Below are positions 25,910 to 33,241 of a stretch of 64,000 nucleotides of DNA, piece after piece (position 1 is the stretch's first letter; the number at the start of each line of letters is the position of its first letter). Source of the stretch: Streptomyces malaysiensis subsp. samsunensis. GTDB taxonomy: Bacteria; Actinomycetota; Actinomycetes; Streptomycetales; Streptomycetaceae. The notes below the pieces were generated by a model. That model was not told the DNA's origin. It saw nothing but the letters and a program-made list of their open reading frames with translations, and ran no database searches. The translations under genes were made by a program, and so were the position numbers. The DNA is taken from contig NZ_JANIIC010000037.1 of the NCBI RefSeq assembly GCF_024519315.1, forward strand, positions 46,706-110,705, written 5' to 3'.

Positions 25910-27057
25910 CTTCCGGCCATCACTCCCTTGCCCTGCCGGGCGCCGAGGGAAGGCCCGCCGCGCCACTGGCCGGTGTGGTCCCGCTGGCCGGTGGCGTCCC
26001 GCTCGGCGCGCGGGCCGAGACGCCGCATGTGCTGTATGTGCGGTTCCATCCCGTGCCCCCGGAGGACGTCTACCAGGGGCTGCTCACCCTGCTCGGGGAG
26101 TTGACGCCCGTCGTCGAGGCGCTGCCGCCCGATGCCGCCCTCGCGGATGTGCGGGGTGCGCTGCGGTACTTCGGGCGGGACGCGGCGGGGCTGGCCGAGA
26201 TCGTACGGGTCCGGGCGCTGGCCCGGTACGGCGTGGACTGCACCGTCGGCGTCGCCGCCAACCCCCTGCTCGCCCGCATGGCCGCCCACGAAGCCCAGGA
26301 GTCCCAGGGGGCCCAGGAGCCCGGCGGCCCCGGGGGCGGGCGGTCCGGCCGGGCGGCCGGGGCCGTCCGTACCGTTCCCGGCGATCCGGACGCCGTCGCC
26401 GAGTTTCTCGCCCGTAAGCCGCCCATCGCCCTGCCCGGGGTGGGACCCGCGACCGCGCGCACCCTGAGCGCGTACGGGCTGGACAGCGCCGCGCGGATCG
26501 CCGCCGCGCCGCTGTCCACCTTGCAGCGGATCCTCGGTGTGGCGACCGCGCGCCGCGTCCACGCGTGGGCGCGCGGGATCGACCCGGCGCCGGTCACCCC
26601 GAACGCCCCCGCCCGTGCGATGGGCGCCGAACACCGCTTCCGGCGCGATGAGTTGGACCCCGTCCGCAGGCGCCGCGCGCTGCTCACCCTCGCCGACGGG
26701 CTCGGGGTCCGGCTGCGGACGAGCGGGCAGGTCGCGGCCGCGATCAGCGTCACCGTCCGCTACGCCGACCGCTCCACCACCACCCGCACCCGCACCCTGG
26801 CCGAACCGACCGCGCACACCCCGGCGCTGACCGCCGCCGCGTACGCGCTGCATGACGCGCTCGGGTTGCAGCGGGCCCGTGTCCGGTCCGTGGCGCTGCG
26901 CGTCGAGGGGCTGATGGACGCCGGACTCGCCGCCCATCAGCTGACGTTCGACCCCGCGGACGAGAAGTCACGCCGGCTGGAGGCGGCCGCGGACCGGGCC
27001 CGTGCCCGCTTCGGCATCTCCGCGGTCCGGCCCGCAGGTTTCCTCGATGTCGCGTAA
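25906..27057 (+). CDS. imuB: ImuB-like Y-family polymerase homologue, probably non-catalytic
   Basis: A 383-residue protein from ATG 25906, overlapping the dnaE2 stop. Y-family features remain: VGVAANPLLARMAA, the helix-hairpin-helix ALPGVGPATARTLSAYGLDS and a little-finger region. The first catalytic Asp motif (normally DMDAFF) reads YVRFHPVPPE, and the second acidic pair reads ALADVRG, so polymerase chemistry is unlikely. That matches ImuB, which acts as an adaptor for DnaE2 on the beta clamp. HQLTFDP near residue 345 could be a clamp-binding motif. No imuA is adjacent. The 3' end (GGTTTCCTCGATGTCGCGTAA) is re-copied downstream. Confidence 0.85.
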   Translation: MTSGHHSLALPGAEGRPAAPLAGVVPLAGGVPLGARAETPHVLYVRFHPVPPEDVYQGLLTLLGELTPVVEALPPDAALADVRGALRYFGRDAAGLAEIVRVRALARYGVDCTVGVAANPLLARMAAHEAQESQGAQEPGGPGGGRSGRAAGAVRTVPGDPDAVAEFLARKPPIALPGVGPATARTLSAYGLDSAARIAAAPLSTLQRILGVATARRVHAWARGIDPAPVTPNAPARAMGAEHRFRRDELDPVRRRRALLTLADGLGVRLRTSGQVAAAISVTVRYADRSTTTRTRTLAEPTAHTPALTAAAYALHDALGLQRARVRSVALRVEGLMDAGLAAHQLTFDPADEKSRRLEAAADRARARFGISAVRPAGFLDVA

Positions 27058-27194
27058 GCCGCCGCCTTGTTGGGCCTCGTATGCCCCGCCGGTTTCCTGA
27101 ACGTCGCGTAACCTCACCGGCATCATGGATGTCGCGTAACCCCACCAGTTTCCTGGTTGTCACGTAACCCACCGGATTCCTGGACGTCGCGTGA
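27037..27194. repeat. Repeated copies of the imuB-like gene 3' end
   Basis: The 21-bp end of the coding region including TAA (27037-27057) recurs at 27091-27111, 27119-27139, 27147-27167 and 27174-27194, with 2-6 changes each. Spacing is 54, 28, 28 and 27 bp; a decayed copy probably fills the first gap. Gaps between copies are only 6-7 bp, so this is not a CRISPR array. Confidence 0.88.
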
Positions 27195-27362
27195 AAAGGG
27201 CGTAGACGTTCCTTCACCGGCAGATGGCTGGATGCCTTTGCTACTCGCGCGTAGCTTCGATTGAGCGCACCAAATTCTTGTGATCCGGATCGCAGGGCGC
27301 AGCACAAGCGCAAGCGCATCGTCAGCGCGACTCTCTCCCCCCACCAGCGAGGAGTTCATGTG

Positions 27363-28274
27363 ATGCTGCCCCGGAGGCGTATCCGGCGAATCCGGAAGAC
27401 CAAGCCCCGCACGTTACTGCCCGCCCTGGCCCTCGCGGTAGCGGCGACCGCGGCGACGCCCACCGCCGCGCTCGCCACGGACACCGCGGCGCGGGGGCAG
27501 GCGCAGGGACAGGCGGTGAGCAGTGGCTGGAACGACTACTCCTGCAAGCCCTCGGCCCAACACCCCCGCCCCGTCGTCCTGGTGCACGGCACCCTCGGCA
27601 ACTCCGTCGACAACTGGCTGGGCTTCGCCCCGTATCTGGTCCAGCGCGGTTACTGCGTCTTCTCCCTCGACTACGGCCAACTGCCCGCCGTCCCGCTCTT
27701 CCACGGTCTCGGGGCGGTCGACGAGTCGGCGAAACAGCTGTCCGCCTATGTGGACCGGGTGCTCGCCGCCACCGGCGCCGCCAAGGTCGACATGGTCGGG
27801 CATTCGCAGGGCGGGATGATGCCCCGCTACTACCTCAAGTTCCTCGGCGGCGCGCCGAAGGTGAACGCCCTGGTCGGCATCGCCCCCACCAACCACGGCA
27901 CCACCCTGTCCGGGCTCACCAGGCTGCTGGACTACTTCCCCGGGGCCGGTGACCTCATCGCCGAGGGCGCCCCGGGGCTGATGGACCAGGTGGTCGACTC
28001 GGACTTCCTGCGGCGCCTCAACGAGGGCGGCGACACCGTCCCCGGAGTGCGCTACACCGTCATTGCGACCAAGTACGACGAGGTCGCCACCCCCTACCAG
28101 GCACAGTTCCTCTCCGGTCCGAACGTCAGGAACGTCCTGATCCAGGACCTGTGCCCAACCGACATCTCCGAGCATCTGGCCATCGGCCTGACCGACGGCC
28201 TGGCCTTCCACGAGGCCGTCAACGCCCTCGATCCGGATCACGCCACCCCGACCACCTGTGCGTCGGACGACTGA
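27363..28274 (+). CDS. Secreted triacylglycerol lipase (alpha/beta hydrolase)
   Basis: A 303-residue secreted protein from ATG 27363 (GTG 27360 possible), with GAGGAG at 27349-27354. An Arg/Lys-rich signal (possible Tat-like length but no clear twin-Arg motif) ends near ALA-TD (about residue 39). The fold marks are VVLVHGTLGN (oxyanion region, 71-80), GHSQGG with nucleophile Ser148, an Asp in the ATKYDEV segment, and a C-terminal His in LAIGLTDGLAFHEAVNAL. Cys61, Cys98 and others suggest disulfides. It belongs to the Streptomyces lipase group near the EstA/LipA (lipase class 2) family. A strong terminator follows. Confidence 0.87.
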   Translation: MLPRRRIRRIRKTKPRTLLPALALAVAATAATPTAALATDTAARGQAQGQAVSSGWNDYSCKPSAQHPRPVVLVHGTLGNSVDNWLGFAPYLVQRGYCVFSLDYGQLPAVPLFHGLGAVDESAKQLSAYVDRVLAATGAAKVDMVGHSQGGMMPRYYLKFLGGAPKVNALVGIAPTNHGTTLSGLTRLLDYFPGAGDLIAEGAPGLMDQVVDSDFLRRLNEGGDTVPGVRYTVIATKYDEVATPYQAQFLSGPNVRNVLIQDLCPTDISEHLAIGLTDGLAFHEAVNALDPDHATPTTCASDD

Positions 28275-28308
28275 CGCCTGACGGCGTACGGATCGTCCTC
28301 CGCCATGG

Positions 28309-28342
28309 CGCGCCCTGCCTCGTTCCGTACGAGCAGGGCGCG
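28309..28342. terminator. Bidirectional terminator between lipase and ohr
   Basis: Nested stem: CGCGCCCTG pairs with CAGGGCGCG, and inside it CTCGT pairs with ACGAG around a TCCGT loop. It lies between two convergent genes. Confidence 0.78.
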
Positions 28343-28402
28343 TCGGCGTCGGACCGGTCCGCCTCCCGCGGTGCCGGTCCGGCCGGTCCGGCCGTCGTTC
28401 GG

Positions 28403-28819
28403 TTACTCGGCGACGAGCTCGACCTCGATGTTGCCCCGCGTCGCCTTGGAGTACGGGCACACCTGGTGCGCCTGCTCGACCAGCTTGTGGCCGGTCTCGT
28501 TCTCGAGGTCGCCGGGCAGCTCGACGCGCAGCGTCACCTTGAGCCCGAAGCCGCCGTCCGCCTCGTCCTTGCCGATGCCGACCTCGGCGGTGACGGAGAT
28601 GTCCTTGGTGTCGACCTTGGCCTGGCGGCCGACGAGGCCGAGCGCCGACGCGAAGCAGGCGGCGTAGCCCGCGGCGAAGAGCTGCTCCGGGTTGGTGCCC
28701 TCACCGTTGCCACCGAGGGCCGGCGGCATGGCGAGTGCGAGGTCCAGCTGTCCGTCGGAGCTCACGGCCCGGCCGTCGCGTCCGTTCGCCGTGGCCACCG
28801 CGGTGTAGAGCGCGTCCAT
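28403..28819 (-). CDS. ohr: Organic hydroperoxide resistance protein Ohr
   Basis: A 138-residue OsmC/Ohr peroxidase from ATG 28819 (AAAGGG nine bases upstream; an ATG at 28828 overlaps that site). The two catalytic cysteines are Cys55 (GYAACFASAL) and Cys121 (HQVCPYSKATRGN). It reduces organic hydroperoxides using dihydrolipoamide-type thiols in the cytoplasm. It is divergent from the MarR-family gene with an overlapping palindromic operator, the standard ohr/ohrR arrangement. Expected to be induced when OhrR is oxidised. Confidence 0.95.
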   Translation of the reverse strand: MDALYTAVATANGRDGRAVSSDGQLDLALAMPPALGGNGEGTNPEQLFAAGYAACFASALGLVGRQAKVDTKDISVTAEVGIGKDEADGGFGLKVTLRVELPGDLENETGHKLVEQAHQVCPYSKATRGNIEVELVAE

Positions 28820-28900
28820 GAAGACCATCCCTTTCGTGTTCGAGCAGTTCGGAGGGAGGTGGGTACTCGGGGTGCCCCGCCTCCGGGCAGAAGTACAGCA

Positions 28901-28920
28901 CACAATTAAGTTGTGCACAA
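28901..28920. promoter_or_regulatory. OhrR operator between ohr and ohrR
   Basis: Two overlapping palindromes: CACAATTAAGTTGTG (28901-28915) and TTGTGCACAA (28911-28920). They are centred between the divergent starts, the right place for OhrR to repress both genes. Confidence 0.75.
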
Positions 28921-28940
28921 CTAAAGGGTACGCTGGACGC

Positions 28941-29462
28941 ATGTCACGCCAGTCCGATCGCACCGCCGACCCCGCCACCACCGGCCGTACCGCCCCGGAG
29001 CCGCCGTCCGCCGATGAACTGCTCCGCCTCGATCGGCAGCTCTGCTTCTCCCTGCACGCCGCCTCCCGCGCCTTCGACGGCCTCTACCGCCGGGTGCTGC
29101 GCGACACGGGGCTGACCTATCCGCAGTACCTGGCCATGCTGGTGCTCTGGGAGTACGGGGAGATGCCGGTCAAGCGGCTGGGGGAGTACCTGCGGCTGGA
29201 CTCCGGCACCCTCTCGCCGCTGCTCAAGCGGATGCAGTCGGCCGGACTCGTCCGGCGCGAGCGCAGCGCACAGGACGAGCGCTCGGTGACGGTCCGGCTG
29301 ACGGCGGAGGGGGCGGCGCTGAAGGAGCGCGCCCAGGGCGTGCCCCTGAAGGCGATCGAGGCCAGCGGTCTCGGCCTGGAGGAGGCGGTGGAGCTTCAGG
29401 CGCGGGTGCGGCGGCTGACGGCGGCGCTTGACGCGGCGCTGGCGGATGAGGAGAAGCTGTAG
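28941..29462 (+). CDS. ohrR: OhrR, MarR-family organic-peroxide sensor
   Basis: A 173-residue regulator from ATG 28941. A ~25-residue polar N-terminus is followed by the MarR winged helix (LTYPQYLAMLVLWEYGEMPV, LGEYLRLDSGTLSPLLKRMQ, and wing RERSAQDERSVTVRLT). Cys35 in LDRQLCFSLHAASRA is the conserved peroxide-sensing cysteine of the OhrR family. Oxidation of that thiol releases DNA and induces ohr. Its close divergence from ohr supports the assignment. A ribosome site is weak, so the message may have a very short leader. Confidence 0.92.
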   Translation: MSRQSDRTADPATTGRTAPEPPSADELLRLDRQLCFSLHAASRAFDGLYRRVLRDTGLTYPQYLAMLVLWEYGEMPVKRLGEYLRLDSGTLSPLLKRMQSAGLVRRERSAQDERSVTVRLTAEGAALKERAQGVPLKAIEASGLGLEEAVELQARVRRLTAALDAALADEEKL

Positions 29463-29469
29463 GCAGAGG

Positions 29470-29670
29470 TCATCCGGAGCTCTCCTCGCCTCTGGCGGTG
29501 CCTTTGCGAGTGCGGAAGATCTGGAACTTCTCAGACTTCCGGGACCGCTGAGGCTTACGGAAACCCGGGAACGCCTGGAAGCACAGGGCCACGACCGCCA
29601 GCGCCGGCGGAATCAGCAGAACGGCCGGGCGGGGGAGAACGGTAAGAGCCGGTCCCGGGGGTGACGTCAT
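29470..29670 (-). CDS. Possible small membrane protein
   Basis: A 66-residue frame with one hydrophobic segment (ALTVLPRPAVLLIPPALAVV) and a basic C-terminus (FRKPQRSRKSEKFQIFRTRK). The ATG at 29670 directly follows GGGGAGG, too close for an ideal ribosome site. It lies 76 bp downstream of the LPMO gene on the same strand. I do not recognise it; it may be chance. Confidence 0.35.
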   Translation of the reverse strand: MTSPPGPALTVLPRPAVLLIPPALAVVALCFQAFPGFRKPQRSRKSEKFQIFRTRKGTARGEESSG

Positions 29671-29746
29671 CCTCCCCGGAACCGACTCCGTCCGAACGGC
29701 CGCGACTACGGCCTTACGGCCTCAGCCGTGACAGCGGCGTACGGCC

Positions 29747-30808
29747 TCAGCCGCGGCCTCGGCGTACGGCCGCCTTGCGGCGGTTGGCGACGGCGAACAG
29801 CACGGCCGCGCCGCTGGCGAGCACCGCGGCGCCGCCGATGGCCATGGGGCCGGTGGACCCGTCGCCCCCGGTCTCGGCGAGACGCTGCCCGTCGGCGTCG
29901 CCCCCGCCCTGCTGCTCGGCGCCCGCGGCCATGACCTCGGCGCTCTTGGCCTCGGGGTGATTCGCCTCCGTGCCCTTCTCGCCTGCCGTCTTCGGCTGGT
30001 GGCTGGCCTCGGTGCCGCTGTCGCCGCCGTGGCCGTGGTGATCGACCGTCGACTTCTCGGCGCCCTTGGCTATCTGCGCGTCATTGGGCGCGGAGGCGGC
30101 GGGCGCGGAACTCGCCTTCGTCTCGGCCTCCTTCGCGGCCCCGGCCCCGGCTCCGGCCCCGTTTCCGCCGAAGGTCACATCCGAGCAGGTGTAGAACGCC
30201 TCCGGGCTGTCCGAGCGCTGCCAGACGCTGTAGATCAGATGGCGGCCCGACTTGTCGGGCACGTTCCCCGAGAAGACGTAACTCCCGTCCTTCAGCGTGG
30301 GATCGGTGACCTTGGCGAACGGCTCCGCCTCAAGATCCGACCAGGTCAGCGGCTTCGTCGGGTCGTAGCCGTCCTTGGTGATGTACAGCTCGAAGCTGCC
30401 GCGGTGGGGTGCGGTGGCCCGGTAGGTGAAGGTGTGCTCACCGGCCGTCATGGCGGTGGCGGGCCAGTCGGCGCGCGGCAGGTCCAGGCCCTTGTACTTG
30501 TCGCGGCCCGCGCTGCACAGCTTTCCGTCCGGGATGATCTCCTTGTGGCGCCCGGCGGCGTCCGGGATGTTGACCTCGTTCCAGTCGTAGAGCGGCTGGG
30601 TGCCGCCCGCCTCGACGGCCGCCTTGCAGGCGGCCGAGTCCGGGCTCTCCGGGCCCTCCGCGAAGCACGCCGACACCCGGCTGACCGGGTCCTGCATCGA
30701 ACCGTGCGCGTCGGCCGGGTCCGCGCTCAGCGCGGTGAGGGCGAGCGGCACCAGACCGAGCACGGCGATCCGGGCGCTTCTGCGGTGAGCGGTGGCACGA
30801 GCGGTCAT
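29747..30808 (-). CDS. Cell-wall-anchored AA10 lytic polysaccharide monooxygenase
   Basis: A 353-residue protein with a signal peptide ending ADA-HG, so that His35 becomes the N-terminal copper ligand of the mature enzyme. The second histidine-brace residue should be His135 in RATAPHRGSFELYITKDGYD. The Chitin_bind_3/AA10 domain (35-215) is followed by a ~95-residue Ala/Gly/His/Glu-rich linker. It ends with LAETG (from residue 310), a membrane segment and NRRKAAVRRGRG, a class-E sortase signal. AA10 enzymes cut chitin or cellulose oxidatively; sequence near SDLEAEPF suggests the usual Streptomyces type. Wall anchoring would keep the enzyme on the hyphal surface. Confidence 0.92.
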   Translation of the reverse strand: MTARATAHRRSARIAVLGLVPLALTALSADPADAHGSMQDPVSRVSACFAEGPESPDSAACKAAVEAGGTQPLYDWNEVNIPDAAGRHKEIIPDGKLCSAGRDKYKGLDLPRADWPATAMTAGEHTFTYRATAPHRGSFELYITKDGYDPTKPLTWSDLEAEPFAKVTDPTLKDGSYVFSGNVPDKSGRHLIYSVWQRSDSPEAFYTCSDVTFGGNGAGAGAGAAKEAETKASSAPAASAPNDAQIAKGAEKSTVDHHGHGGDSGTEASHQPKTAGEKGTEANHPEAKSAEVMAAGAEQQGGGDADGQRLAETGGDGSTGPMAIGGAAVLASGAAVLFAVANRRKAAVRRGRG

Positions 30809-30824
30809 CGTCGGGGGCTCCTTC

Positions 30825-30894
30825 GGTGGGGGGTGACGCGCGGCATTCGGTGGGGGCGACGCGCGGCATTGGGTGGGGGGTGACGCGCAGCACG
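30825..30894. repeat. 23-24-bp repeat in the LPMO leader region
   Basis: Three imperfect units starting at 30825, 30849 and 30872, each GGTGGGGG(G)(T/C)GACGCGC(G/A)GCA. They lie just upstream of the LPMO start, probably in its 5' leader. Confidence 0.75.
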
Positions 30895-31038
30895 CTAGCC
30901 CGCCCCACCGGCTCTCCCGCCGGTCTTATGGCGCCGTTAAGGAGCAGCTCAGGCGGAGCTGAGACTGGGCCGGCCCCGGGGTACTCAAGGTGATCGCCGA
31001 TGATTGCCGAGGGTTGGTGGCGTGGAAAGGTGACACAT

Positions 31039-33141
31039 ATGACCGGAACGAACGCTCCCCGCGGCTCCGGCGCCGCCGACGGTGCCCCCGCCTCCCGCGC
31101 CTCCCGCGTCTCCCGTGCCTCGGCCCGCGAGCTGATCGAGGCCATCACCGACCCCGGCAGCTGGTCCGGCTGGGACGAGCCGGTGGAGATCACCACGGAC
31201 GACCCCGACTACCGGGCCGACCTGGAGCGGGCACGGGAGCGCACCGGGCTGGACGAGTCGGTCATCACCGGTGAGGGCCGTATCGAGGGGCGCAGGGTGG
31301 CCCTGATCGCCTGCGAGTTCCGCTTCCTGGCCGGCTCGATAGGGGTCGCCGCGGGGGAGCGGCTGGTACGGGCCGTGGAGCGGGCCACGGCGGAGCGGCT
31401 GCCCCTGCTCGCGGCACCGGCGTCGGGCGGCACCCGGATGCAGGAGGGCACGGTCGCGTTCCTCCAGATGGTGAAGGTGGCCGCGGCGATCACGGACCAC
31501 AAGGCGGCGGGCCTGCCGTACCTCGTCCACCTCCGCCACCCCACGACCGGCGGCGTCCTCGCTTCCTGGGGCTCCCTCGGCCACGTCACCGCCGCCGAGC
31601 CGGGCGCCCTCATCGGCTTCATGGGCCCACGGGTCCACGAGGCCCTGTACGGGGAGGAGTTCCCGCCCGGCGTCCAGAACGCCGAAAACCTGATGAACCA
31701 CGGGCTGATCGACGCGGTCCTGCCGCTGAGCCGCCTCTCGGGCGTGGCCGCCCGAGTATTGCGGGTCCTCTGCGCGGGCGAGGCCGCGGCCGGGGGCGCG
31801 ACGGCCTCCGGGCCCGCGCCCGACCCCGGTGCGCTGGGCGAAGCGCAGGCGGTGCCCGATGCGGCCGCCCCGCCCGCATCGGCGGTCGCCCGGGGCTCAG
31901 CCGGGACCGCCGCCGAGGCGGGGACCGGCACGCCGGGTGATGCGCCCGACGGCCCACCGGGGCGGCGCGGGGGTTCGTCGGCCGGGGGCGGCCCGTCCGC
32001 CACATCCGGCAACGGGCGTGGTGGAGCCGAGGCCGCGGAGGCGAAGGGAGCGGCCGCACACGGCGAGGTGGCGGGGGGCCGGTGGGACGCGGAGGCCGGG
32101 CCCCCGTCGGCCGCCCCCGGACACGTTGTACCTGGCGGGTGCGGTGCCGAGCGGGGCGCGGATGGCGCCGCCACGGCACAGGCGGCTGGGGCGGCCGAGG
32201 GTGTGGTGGCCGGTCACGGTCAGGCCGGGGTCGCTGTCTTCGCCGGGGCGCCGGAGGGCGCGGGCGGGCCGTCCGCGGAGGTGTCGATACGGGCTTCGCG
32301 GCGGGCTGAGCGGCCCGGGGTGCGGGATCTGCTGCGGGTCGCCGCCGAGGATGTGAGTCCGCTCAGCGGTACCGGGGCCGGGGAGCACGATCCCGGGCTG
32401 TTGCTCGCGCTCGCCCGGGTCGGCGGGACGCCCTGCGTCGTTCTCGGCCACAACCGGCGCAGCGCCCGTAAGGGTGAGACCACCGACGGGCCGGGGGAGG
32501 GGCAGGCGCTGGGGCCCGCCGGGTTGCGGACCGCGCGGCGGGGGATGCACATCGCCGCCGAGCTTGGGCTGCCGCTGCTCACCGTCATCGACACCGCGGG
32601 CGCCGCGCTCAGCCGTGAGGCCGAGGAGGGCGGGCTCGCGGCGGAGATAGCGCGGTGCCTCGCCGACATGGTGACCCTGCCCGCGCCCACCCTCTGTCTG
32701 CTGCTCGGCCAGGGCGCCGGTGGCGCGGCGCTCGCGCTGCTCCCCGCCGACCGGGTCGTGGCGGCGCGCCACGCCTGGCTGTCGCCGCTGCCGCCGGAGG
32801 GCGCGTCCGCGATCCTCCACCGCACCACGGAGCGGGCGTACGAGGTCGCCGCCCGCCAGGGCGTACGTTCCGCCGACCTTCTCGCCCAGGGCATCGTCGA
32901 CCGCATCGTGGAGGAGGAGGACGGGGACGGTCCCCGGGGCGGGGACGGCCCCCGGGACGTGGATGACGCCCGGGGCGGGGACGGCTCCCGTGCCCTCGAC
33001 GCATCCCGTACCCCCGATGCCTTCCTCCGTCGGCTCGGCCATCTCCTCGGCGCCGAACTCGCGGCCCTGCGTGATCAGGACCCGGACGAGCGGCTCGCCG
33101 CGCGCCGGGTGCGCCATCGACGCATAGGGCTGCCCCGTTGA
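31039..33141 (+). CDS. Fused acyl-CoA carboxylase carboxyltransferase (AccD-AccA type)
   Basis: A 700-residue protein from ATG 31039 (GAAAGG eight bases upstream). Residues about 60-245 are the beta-like carboxyltransferase half: VALIACEFRFLAGSIGVAAG, PLLAAPASGGTRMQEGTVAF, PGALIGFMGPRVHEALYG. A ~170-residue Ala/Gly/Pro linker follows. Residues about 415-690 are the alpha-like half: GMHIAAELGLPLLTVIDTAG, LLLGQGAGGAALALLPADRV and ARQGVRSADLLAQGIVDRIV. The enzyme transfers carboxyl from biotin to an acyl-CoA, probably acetyl-CoA. The canonical beta-subunit zinc finger is not present. No biotin carboxylase is nearby. The end contains GDGPRGGDGPRD-type repeats. Confidence 0.87.
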   Translation: MTGTNAPRGSGAADGAPASRASRVSRASARELIEAITDPGSWSGWDEPVEITTDDPDYRADLERARERTGLDESVITGEGRIEGRRVALIACEFRFLAGSIGVAAGERLVRAVERATAERLPLLAAPASGGTRMQEGTVAFLQMVKVAAAITDHKAAGLPYLVHLRHPTTGGVLASWGSLGHVTAAEPGALIGFMGPRVHEALYGEEFPPGVQNAENLMNHGLIDAVLPLSRLSGVAARVLRVLCAGEAAAGGATASGPAPDPGALGEAQAVPDAAAPPASAVARGSAGTAAEAGTGTPGDAPDGPPGRRGGSSAGGGPSATSGNGRGGAEAAEAKGAAAHGEVAGGRWDAEAGPPSAAPGHVVPGGCGAERGADGAATAQAAGAAEGVVAGHGQAGVAVFAGAPEGAGGPSAEVSIRASRRAERPGVRDLLRVAAEDVSPLSGTGAGEHDPGLLLALARVGGTPCVVLGHNRRSARKGETTDGPGEGQALGPAGLRTARRGMHIAAELGLPLLTVIDTAGAALSREAEEGGLAAEIARCLADMVTLPAPTLCLLLGQGAGGAALALLPADRVVAARHAWLSPLPPEGASAILHRTTERAYEVAARQGVRSADLLAQGIVDRIVEEEDGDGPRGGDGPRDVDDARGGDGSRALDASRTPDAFLRRLGHLLGAELAALRDQDPDERLAARRVRHRRIGLPR

Positions 33142-33213
33142 CACCGACTGTTGATGATCTTTGACGGCTAATCAGGGCCAAACGGGGCGGACCGGAACGT
33201 CGAATTAGCGGTC

Positions 33214-33232
33214 TTAGGCATGCCTAACCTAA
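33214..33232 (+). promoter_or_regulatory. Iron box (DmdR/IdeR operator) of the siderophore operon
   Basis: TTAGGCATGCCTAACCTAA matches the 19-bp actinobacterial iron-box consensus TTAGGTTAGGCTAACCTAA at both ends (TTAGG and CTAACCTAA). It ends nine bases before the GTG of the first gene, so it overlaps the promoter (TAACCT as -10). The operon should be repressed when iron is plentiful. Confidence 0.9.
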
Positions 33233-33241
33233 TCTCGGGCC

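Noticed and set aside
27037..27194. CRISPR-like array of 21-bp repeats
   Set aside because: Spacers are only 6-7 bp and not unique, copies diverge, the first copy is the coding end of the imuB-like gene, and no cas genes are present.
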